From: Topomyia yanbarensis
Taxonomy: Eukaryota > Arthropoda > Insecta > Diptera > Culicidae
Direction: 5' to 3'
Assembly (NCBI RefSeq): GCF_030247195.1
Contig: NC_080671.1
Location: 430,652,539-430,716,538, forward strand
Length of the DNA stretch: 64,000 nucleotides
Below are positions 54,845 through 64,000 of this stretch, in pieces. The translations under genes and the position numbers were made by a program. Under the pieces are notes generated by a model. The model was not told the origin of the DNA. It did no database searches and saw nothing but the letters and a program-made list of their open reading frames with translations. Position 1 is the first letter of the stretch. Each line of letters begins with the position of its first letter.

Positions 54845-57800
54845 TGGTCATACCAATGCAGATTTGAAATTTTCCATCGGTTTGGTTTCTCGTAATGAAA
54901 AACAAAAGTCTCAACTTTGAAACAAGGCCATAAAAACTTCATCGGACGTAACATAAAACATAACTATTTAATTTTCAACGAAACTATTATCATAAACCTC
55001 GCCCGGGTACACTCCTTTTTTCCCGAGTAAAGTGTTTTTCGTGGAACGAAAAAAGCTAATCAATATAAAAGTGTGTACCTACATCATAGCATGCCACATC
55101 GAACGACGATTAGCGTAACGAATTGAGGCATAATTTATTGGATCGAGAATCGAGAAGGGTGCTTGAATAGACTCTTGGTTCGCTGGAGTTCACCAATGCT
55201 AGCATTTACTGCGTATCATTGTTCACTTACGCATCCCTCCATGCGAAGAGCCTCTCGAGGCTGATAAGTGAACAAAATGAAAAGAAAAACCTATAAAAAA
55301 AATAACGATCACCCTTTTCGGTCGTACTCTTTATCCTTTTTCAGTGATACCGGTGGACGGTAGAACCTTTTTTTTCCCAAAATGAACTAGGGGAGATGTG
55401 CGTTTTTATGGTTTAGTAATCGAACGTGTATTAAAAATGTTTGCTTAATATAATTCTGAATTTTAACTATTTAAACTATTCTAATAGGTTTGAAAATGTA
55501 ACGTTTACCAGCGTAATATTTTTTCCAAAAATTATGACTTACGCCACGAAAAACATAGAAGAAAAAACGAGTACCTACCCTCTCTATATGACATGCATGA
55601 AAGAAGATTTCAATCGTTTCGGGAATCTTTTCATGACCTGTAGATTGATGTAGGAATTTATCTGTTTGTCTTGTCTTCGCCACGTCGTCTGGACCCGGAC
55701 CACCACTCCGCTCAGACCAACCACAATTTCAGTTACGTCCCGATGAATCATTCCGATGAATTCGAACCGAAGAAGAACCTTTTTTCTTTGGAAGATCTAG
55801 GGTAATAAAGACTCGCCCGGATAGTAGGCGGTTGTATCCCGTATGTATTAATAGTACAAGGGAATCCATCGTAGGAGCCAACGAACGAGGTGGGAAGATC
55901 CGAGATAAGGAATTCTCCGGTATCTTTGATTTTTATTACCCTTGACACTTTGCTTGCTGACCCGAAATTGTGATGGCACACTGCACACCAGACACCTTTC
56001 CACACTTTTAGGGAACGTGATAATTTCCCTTCTCGACGACTAATTTATTGATGGTTGACGTTTAGAAATTAGGAATTTTCACTCGTGACGGTGCACAGAC
56101 CTTAAGGAATAATTATTTTTATCTTAACGAAGTGTACAATAAATTGTCCGATCCCTCGACGACCATAGTCAAAACAAAAACCAACTCAAATGGTCGCATT
56201 AAGATAATAGCTGAGTAACATACCACGTGCTACATCGGCTGCATTAGGAGAGCATCGTGTCTAATTGGATAAGCTGCAGCTAATCCGTGATCTAGGCAAT
56301 GGTTTTAACGCCTTGCAAATGGCGCAGTTCAATTGGAATACAACACACCCGTCGAGTGGGCAGCCGAAATGGACACTCTTGTGGTTCTTCGGGCACCGAG
56401 TTGGACTTCCGAAGTATAAAACACAACCATCACAGACAAGTGGATGTGGCACGAGTAGGATGAAGTAAAAGTATTTCAAACCGGACATTTGTAATCAAGT
56501 ATTCTAATCTTTCTAGCGTTTATGTATCGTGAAAGAACAAGCACGTCAGTGTTAGGTCCATTATCAACAGTGCCATATTCCACCCATCAACATTTGTATA
56601 AAATATACACCAGCTGGAAAAGTAAATATTATAAATTTCAATCCCACCATTTTTTATGATCCCCATTCACCATACGTGCGCTGAAGATGGTTTCAAGTGT
56701 ACATCGGCTCATTTCTGGCGAGGAATTCCATTAGCTGCGGTGCTGTGTTCGGAATGAAACAATCTGGTTCAAATATGTATAAAAGCATCTCGTTCGTGAA
56801 AGAGTCAAGGGAGATGCAATATAACCGCGCCGCCGCCGCCCGGGGGAATGCTCTTAAGAAAAACGATTTATAGATATGAAATGAAAATGGAAAACATTCC
56901 CAGCCTTCATCGCGATTAAGGTTACTTCTGTCAGCAGAAGTTTCACTTAAGGTTCTTGCTAGTTTTTCCTTCGTTGTCGAAATAAATAGGTTAGGTCATA
57001 AATTAGTTTTAATCTGGAAAAGTCATAAAATTGCACTCCATACAAATTAGGGTCCATTCGTTACTGCTCTCGTCCATATGCAACGGAACCCCCTACGAAT
57101 TCAGCCAGATTGAGAAAGATAACTTTGGATTAAAATTCTAATCTCAATTGTAAATAATCAAGCTTGTCTTGGAACCCATCAGTTCCAATGACAGCTCTAG
57201 CAGTACGCTTTTTGTTTACGTCACGGATTACCATCATATCATGCTTGCACCATATCCAGTCCGCTATCCGAGCGAGCAGTGATCTGGATGGGGCAACCCG
57301 ATGAGATCAAAGAATGCTGTTGTGTGTATATATATGATGAAAAATCTAAGCTGGCTGACTTTGAGGAAAAATAAACATATCGCAATCGCATAGCAACGTG
57401 CGCGTTCGCGCGATAGAATCCGGGTGGTGTTTCCCCTGTGAGAGAAAATCATCATCATAAAAACGAAGCCAATTAGTCACCGGGTACGGTTGAGCAAACA
57501 AATAGAGCATTTTGGTAAATATGTCGTCAGGTGAATGATTGGGATTTAAAGGATTTTTATAAAGATTTTTTCATCCATGTTTTTGTGCGGAAGGGGCGCC
57601 CGAAACTTGATATTTTAGATCTAGGTTGCTGAAATGGAGGGTAGAGTAGGATTTGTCTAATGGTGCCACGATGTATCTTGTTTGGGTAATAACGAATACA
57701 AACAAGCCTTTTTCAAGCGGTCCATAAATCTGTCTCCTAAAAATGATTTGTACTTCATAATTGGGTGACACCCATTTCAAGCGCAATGCAATTCATTCAT

Positions 57801-58475
57801 ATCTGATCCCCAACCTGCCAACCATCTCATACTAACCATAAGCCGATACGATAGCAGACACGTAGCCCCGGACGGACTCTGCAAATCCGATTGGCAATCC
57901 TTTTTCCCTTTGGGAACGCCTCCTGTCGAAAAATTTAATGGAAATTCTGACAGCTACTGTTGCAAACACGTGTTCCCACACCACACCAGTCTAATCCAGT
58001 GCATCGTACTTCTTTGTGTGATAGAACTGTTCGCGCTGGGACCGTCATATCGAATCTAAAATCCGGTTCAGATTTGAATACTACTCTAAATGTTGTTTCT
58101 GTGTACACCGGACAACGTAAACAAACAGGGAAATGAAATTATTTAAGGATACAATCGATTCTCTCCAACACGTGACTGGACCGGCTGGTTATCGAAACGA
58201 GAGTTGTTCCTAATATTTAGCTAACGTCACTGATGAATTCTCAATAGCTATCTTGTGGAAAACTTCTAAGCCCCTAATTTCGCAAATTGCAAGAATGTGT
58301 TTTCACATCTTTTCTACGATTTTCTTCATTGATTTGAATGATTGAATGCTTTTGACAGGCCTTATGTTCAATCGGAATGACACTGACAGATATATGGTAA
58401 ACAACAAATTGAGATGTCAAGTTATTCAGACACTCAGTGTCGTTAAAACATCCTTACTATTTTGGGATGAATTTA
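54845..58475. other. Long spacer; no gene recognised
   Basis: Minus-strand frame 56005-55748 (MWKGVWCAVCHHNFG start) and plus frame 56265-56468 have no recognised domains. A GC-rich patch (GCCGCCGCCGCCCGGGGG) lies at 56828-56847. Confidence 0.4.
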
Positions 58476-58958
58476 AGCAGTGAACTATGTGGAGATTTTT
58501 TAAGCTTTTAGTTTAAATGTGACACTTTGAAAGTTAATTGCAAAATAACCTTGCTCTGGAGCATGGTTAAATCTGATATTTCGATAGTTAAATTTGACAG
58601 CTCAGTAGTTAATAAATTTTATCCATTATGCAGAAAGTAATGTGAAAACATTTGTGTCAAACTTTGTTTGGGTTATTTATTGCTTTAATTTCACAATTAA
58701 AAAACTAGCATTAAAATATGAAATGTTCACACCTTTACCAATTCATGGTTTTCACAGCTGTCAATTCCAAATAATTATCTGTCAACATTTGAAATGGTTA
58801 GTTCTGTGATTAAATTCACGACAAACATATGATTACGGCTTAAAATCTAACTGTCAAAATTTTCTTACACGGGAAGTTCCGGACAAAACGTTACTGATCG
58901 AACACAGTTCAGAGCACTTAGTGAAAGAGAAAACTCTTTTGTTTTTCTACCAACATCT

Positions 58959-60260
58959 CGTCGCTGTTGTGCTATCTTATGACAAACGCCATTTTGAGGT
59001 ACACGCTTATTCTCAGCTACTCCTTGCAACTAAAACGCTTTTACGCAAAAATGAGAAAAATTTGTTTGAAAGTTCAATATGATGTCTGATCGAAGTAGGT
59101 CATCTCCATCCGACATCGGTACTACATCATTCCAAATAGCCTCACCTACTTTTACTCATTTTGTCAAGGTACACGGTTAAATAAAACAACCTGCAGCATA
59201 AGTTCTTTTAACTTACTTTTGAGTTGTGCGTTGTGTTCCCCCACGATACCACGAGATTGAGTCAAAGGAACTCAATTTTAGGTAGTTTTTCGTTTCCGTG
59301 TAGGGTTTTTTCACAAATGAGTAGATTTGACGCGTTTCTGACAGAAACCGTACCTTGCCAAACATGAGTAAAAGTAGGTGAGAGTAGTCGGAGTGATGTA
59401 GTACCGATGTCGGATGGATATGACCTACTTCGATCAGACATCATATTGAACTATGTATCAAACAAATTTTACCCATTTTTGAGTAAAAGCGTTTTAGTTG
59501 CAATGAGTAGCTGAGGATAAGCGTGTAAGCGGAGTTAGATATGCCACATTACTTGTTGGAAAATTTCTACAAAGTGGCGTTTTCAGAATTTTGAAATTCT
59601 GTTTGGTTAGTGAGATATAGCGAGATAAGCATTCAGAAATCAGTTTTTTTACTCTAAATTGCCATATCTTGTGATTAGCTCAAGATATATTGAAGTTTTA
59701 AATGTTTTTATGTGTAAAAAGTCTAAGGAACACTAAAACATAGTTATGGTCAGAAAAAAAAACATGTGTTGCGAGAAAAATGCAGTTTTATTTTTAAGCT
59801 GGAAATCTTGCATGTTTGGCAACACTGTAACCAAAAATTATCATTTTTACTAGACCTTGACCAATTTCCTTTAAAATGAATCTTACCGATTGTTTCTAGA
59901 CCAAATAAGGTCGAAGATATGTATAAAATAAATAAGATAATAATTGATGCTTTATTTGCATAGGAAATTTTCCATGCACAATTATGACACGTCCTACAAA
60001 TTTTGCCATCAATAGTTACACTACTATGACACGTTTGAGTGCGACTTTTGTTTAGATTTTTAGTACAAAAACCCTCAGCATAGTCAACGGATCTTCGTAA
60101 TATTTGAGAGAGTAATACAGAATAGATAGAAACATAAATTGTCTTCTTTGAATTGTTTCTACCATTTATAAGATTCAAGATATTCAACCTCAAACTTTAA
60201 AAATCGTTTTTCTTGAAATGTGCTAAATGGCGCTTGTCATAAGATAGCACAACAGCGACG
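58959..60260. mobile_element. 1302-bp DNA element with 36-bp terminal inverted repeats
   Basis: CGTCGCTGTTGTGCTATCTT at the left and its reverse AAGATAGCACAACAGCGACG at the right are near-perfect over 36 bases. ATCT flanks both (58955-58958, 60261-60264). A 147-residue Cys-containing minus-strand frame (60193-59750) has CRTCHNC spacing but no recognised transposase domain. Superfamily unassigned. Confidence 0.7.
59002..59525. mobile_element. TA-flanked MITE with about 175-bp inverted arms
   Basis: Left arm CACGCTTATTCTCAGCTACT ... (to about 59171) and right arm (about 59352-59525, ending GGATAAGCGTG) are inverted copies with small differences; TA at both edges. The loop holds a further 129-bp TA-flanked insert (59172-59300; CACGGTTAAA / TTTCCGTG). 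Confidence 0.75.
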
Positions 60261-60934
60261 ATCTGTGATTGGCAGGCATTGAAATTCTCTCTCACTCACG
60301 CGAGAAGAAGCTTATCCGATGTCCAACTTTTCCGAGATGAGATGAGTCGCAAAATTCTCCGTCTCCACAAATAGCGTGAGAATGATTTTTCGGATAAAAT
60401 TTATTTCTCTTTTTCCTTCTCACCGGAGAAGGCGATAAAATTTTAATTTCGTGGAAATCAATAAAAACTTCAAAAAATACACTTAATTACAAAGAAAAGC
60501 GGCAAAGAAGTATGATAGACTTGTTTTTTTCGTGTTTTCGAATAACGACAGCAAAGCAGCGAGCGCAAAAAGGATACCGTGATCAACAAATTCACTAATT
60601 CTCCGGCTGTTTTATTTATCCGGAGAAATAACACGCTGTATTTATCCGGAGAAGTTGTGTGAGTGCCAATAACTTTTCGTGTGAAAATGTGAGTTTTTAT
60701 TGTCGCAGTAGCAAACCATCCGGGCGCATTTACTCATATGTGCGATAAATGCAATGCCTGGTGATTGGCGAGTAACCGTTTGTCCGAAATTCTCATTCAA
60801 AGTTAATTTTGATAGTAGGCTTTGAAGCTCTAATCATATGTTGGTCGAAAATTTAACCATTCGAGAAAAAGTAACTGTCGGATTGTAAATTGTGACCAAA
60901 AGTTAATCAAATAGCGAAATGGTTCACAGCCTTA

Positions 60935-63305
60935 CTATGATTTTTTGCATTTAGTATCAAATGGTCAGGATAATAATTTAGCACTAGGTGGGAAACTTCC
61001 AAACGTTAATCACATTTATGTCATTCCAAATAATAAAACGATCTCTCAAAACATATGGATTGGATTCGTTTGGGAAGACACTGACAGATAATAATCATTG
61101 TTCTATTTATGACAGTTGTCGTCACTCTTCTTACTTGCACTCTGTCCAAACAAAGAATCAAATTATTCTTCTATCGCACATTCTAAATTAAACGGACATA
61201 TAGCAAGTTATTTTTTGACAGTTGGAGAATGAAGATGATGCGAATCGCACTGAATGGAATAAATATTCTTTCAATAGTTCAATATATTCAAATGAATAGC
61301 GGCCCTTACACGTTCAATGTTGTATTGAACGTGTAGCTGAAAAAAGTTAGATCGACGATGCGCATTTCGAATGGGATTAATGTATTGAAGCAGTATCGCC
61401 TGTACTGCGTATTGACGAAGGTGATGCATCGTATTACCACCACATCTAGCAAACGTAACAGAATGCAACTAGAAAACAGAAGAACAGGAAGTCAGCAAAT
61501 TTAATTTTCTTTCATTCGTTTTTTTCTATTTTGTCTTGTTCACGAAAATGCGAAATACTTAGTAGATACATCTGTGCCGCACTGACATCAAGGGTCAGTC
61601 GGGCAAATAAAACTGAAACCGAGCAGTGGTTAGCTTCTGCTTATTTTTAAATTTACCGATATGGCAAGGCTCAATGGGTCAGCTTTACAGAGTTACATGT
61701 TCTACATATTTACAACAGATACATTATAAAGAAAACAATTTGTTTCCATTGAATCCTGTGCACGCAGTTTACCAATGCGTGTAGATTTTTTTTCAATGCG
61801 AAGGGGAATTTTCGGCGTCTCCTAACAACGTCTGAGGTACATTTGAATGGTTTTGTCCGTTTTGTTAAACACTGCCCTGTCAGAAGGAGTCTGCCGTGCA
61901 GAGGAAACTTATAGCATTTTTGATTGAAGTAAAACAGAGTCAAGCTATAACCACAACTGCGATCAAAATGTATGCAACCTGATTAAGTTTCAGGGTCAAG
62001 AAAAAACGGCACCTTCTTATCTTGACTTTGCTACCAGCCCTACACGACTGCGGTCACAAATAGTACCCCATGTAACTTCATGCTCCCAGCGGTAAGCTAG
62101 TGATTACATGCCGAACTTAGAATTGATAATACTATCAACCTCGTTTGGGTACCAGGATATTACTGGCAAAAAATTGGCCAACGATTGTCGGTTCTAAGTT
62201 GTATAAACGAGAAGATCTGGTCTTGAGCTTCTATCGAGCGCTGCAACTATTAGCGCAATCTACAAAATTGTCGTCAAACAAAAGTTTTTTTGAAGATACC
62301 GTGCCCAGTGATTTCGAAAAACCTATAACACTTTTTGAAACAACACTGTGAAATGCCACTCATGGCTATAACCAGCCACTGAAAACTCAACTTTCACATG
62401 GATACCATTTAACGCGCTGAGTCATTTTCATATGATCTTTGTGAATCCGACTACGGAACCTCATATCAACTGAAATGCAACTGCTCAGTAAGAACGCAAT
62501 TACGATTTCGAGTTTTCGACTGCCCTTTTTATTTAGATGAAATTGTTTTTGAGCGACTGAAACTTAGTAACATACTAAAATTTTTAATCTAGAGCGCTAA
62601 AGAGCTTTAGGGTTTCTTGCAGGCGATTTGAGCTATTTGTGAGTTTACCTTACTTGCAGTTTGTGGTAGTGCTGTCATCTTTTCCACCCTTCCGATTCGA
62701 TTTGCTTGCTCCTACTGCTCCGTTCCTTCCGCCCAGGAAAATGATGACTACATATGGCGAACGTGCCATTTTAGCCAATATGTTCTAACCCCTGATAGCT
62801 GATAGCTCTCAATTTGGCGTCAAGATACGAGCGATGGAAAGCTATCCGTTGTTAATATTTACTAAGTGTCACATCAAAAGTGTCATAAAGTATTGAATAT
62901 AAATTATTGGAGTTGGATCGAACGACTGAAATACTTGCGAACCATTATTATCCAACTAAAAAGCATCTGATTGTCAAAATTCACTTTGACGATCAAACAA
63001 GAGTTGGAGATGTGAATAGATGCTTTTAAAATATCGACATTCCTTTATACTAGTTTTAAACATCTGTCAGTCGCTATAACTAAAGAATCACGATTATAGT
63101 AGTAAAGCAAGCAAGCCCATTCTTCGGGATAACGCCATTTCGATTGACTTTAAGAAACTCGTCGGAGATTTACAATAAAAGAGGTGGAACAATTGCTAAA
63201 AGAGAAAATGGTTTTTAATTCCGAGGAAGTGACCTATGTACAGCTGCACCACACGAGAAACTGTGTAATGATAACGTTCAGAAGTTTAAGACAGAGAGAA
63301 AACTT
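60935..63305. other. Spacer; no gene recognised
   Basis: A perfect 12-bp hairpin lies at 61307-61335. The words TCATTCCAAA and ACTGACAGATAA near 61020-61090 also occur inside the hAT element at 30000-30070, so a shared repeat is likely. Confidence 0.4.
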
Positions 63306-63573
63306 CCTTCCAATTCTGTTTATTTTCCGTCGGCCTATTTCCGCTACGAGGCCAAACACCGACGCCAGAGAGGTGACACTCCCACTATCTGGATTGGATA
63401 TCGACCCATCAACTCATGGACCGGGGATCAACGGCTTTACTTCCCTTCCGAAGGAAGGCGTGACCTCAGATTTTTCTCACCTCTGAAAAATCTCAACGAC
63501 CTCGACTGGGATTGAACCCAGACCAACTGGGGTGGGTGGCGGTCACGCTTACCACCCAACCATCGGCGCCGTC
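63306..63573 (-). mobile_element. tRNA-derived SINE, 268 bp, with 11-bp target duplication
   Basis: On the minus strand it starts CTGACGGCGCCGATGG, has an A-box-like GGTTGGGTGGTAAG and a B box GGTTCAATCCC. It ends near GAAAATAAACAGAATTGG. AGAGAAAACTT flanks both sides (63295-63305, 63574-63584). It differs in sequence from the SINE at 46612. Confidence 0.85.
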
Positions 63574-63584
63574 AGAGAAAACTT

Positions 63585-64000
63585 CATTGAGGAGAATAGC
63601 ATGACACACGACTTATACTCCACCAATTTATGACGAAATCTGTTACAAATGACAGTTGGCAGGCTCCGCTTTTTTTCGACGACATTCGTGTTGTGGAAGG
63701 CATTACATACGCTGGCTATATCGCTACGTTTCAGTTATGTAATCAAACAGCCCACTATGGAAAACACGCGTTGAGAACTAATCTATTACAATCACCATTA
63801 ACAATAAGCCACAGACAACCTTCCAATCCATAACTGCGGCGTCTAGCGTTTCGAAACCAACAACCAACACATACACCTTTATTCTTGTTTACGACGAATT
63901 AAAGATTCAAACGAAAGTTCGAAAGTTGGTTCGTATTCTCGTTTATGACAGCAAAATCAAATGGGTGTACTATTTGTTTGAACCGCTTTCGAACGAATCT
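63585..64000. other. Terminal spacer; no gene recognised
   Basis: A 67-codon frame at 63630-63833 has no recognised domain. Sequence runs off the window. Confidence 0.4.

Larger units (their letters stand above)
58476..60931. mobile_element. PIF/Harbinger-like family Z, copy 2, with nested elements
   Basis: The left end AGCAGTGAACTATGTGG and right end CGAAATGGTTCACAGCC correspond to copy 1 (18208-18962), with TTA at 58473-58475 and 60932-60934. Shared interior words include GGAGCATGGTTAAATCTGAT, matching in reverse order the copy 1 stretch ATTTTAACCATGCTCC. The element is over three times longer because of the insert at 58959-60260. Confidence 0.65.

Noticed and set aside
55748..56005. 85-codon minus-strand ORF starting MWKGVWCAVCHHNFG
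   Set aside because: The Cys/His cluster invites a zinc-finger call, but spacing fits no known type and the flanks are not coding-like.
59750..60193. Transposase of the 36-bp-ended element
   Set aside because: Cys pairs are suggestive but no catalytic motif was found.
63480..63573. tRNA gene on the minus strand
   Set aside because: It is the head of the 268-bp SINE flanked by AGAGAAAACTT duplications.

Overview
The window looks like eukaryotic, insect, most probably mosquito (culicine-type) genomic DNA. It is AT-rich and spliced, with very few host exons. The mobile elements include BEL/Pao with a PHD-finger gag, R1-, RTE- and LOA/I-like LINEs, tRNA-derived SINEs, ITm-type mariner, hAT, Mutator-like, PIF/Harbinger-like and Transib-like DNA elements, and many MITEs. 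The species cannot be fixed from the sequence alone. There are no bacterial operons, CRISPR arrays, rRNA genes or free-standing tRNA genes.

Host genes. Only two are convincing. A plus-strand gene at about 4200-5810 encodes a 390-residue two-RRM RNA-binding protein from one coding exon, with a 5' UTR intron. A minus-strand gene at 40680-41706 gives the last two exons of an SH2-domain adaptor whose 5' end was not found. A third, weak candidate is a short host-like coding fragment at 34049-34297.

Layout. 1-2303: 5' LTR and intact gag start of a BEL/Pao element on the minus strand, running off the left edge. 2955-4078: palindromic foldback element carrying a hAT MITE with perfect 8-bp target duplication. 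4250-5810: RRM gene. 6197-6390: small hAT-like MITE. 7385-14760: decayed LINE on the minus strand (ORF1, endonuclease, RNase H), split by a 4365-bp Transib-like element (7473-11837) with about 550-bp terminal inverted repeats and ends resembling RAG recombination signals. 16100-16310: R1-like gag scrap. 18208-24720: PIF/Harbinger-like element, several copies of one Mutator-like MITE family, a second copy of the same LINE, an RTE-like LINE tail and small palindromic MITEs. 29417-31600: hAT element, pogo/mariner-like element and an exact 282-bp tandem duplication. 31658-36309: ITm transposase split by a 4-kb insertion that itself carries a mariner-like element. 36497-37767: inside-out copy of the foldback element and a palindromic MITE. 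39325-39813: LINE 3' end with a 14-bp target duplication. 40680-41706: SH2 gene end. 43864-44866: 15-bp minisatellite beside mariner scraps. 46061-46770: internally deleted ITm transposase followed by a SINE. 49705-50690: old inverted repeat. 51774-52654: LINE RNase H and 3' end. 58476-60931: deeply nested Harbinger-like element. 63306-63573: a second SINE.

The order of insertions can be read in many places because target duplications survive. The strongest case is the Transib-like insertion: removing it with one 5-bp duplication restores the reading frame of the LINE RNase H tail at the same length as another copy in this window. The elements do not form a working pathway; the region reads as a graveyard and nesting ground, possibly a small-RNA-producing locus.
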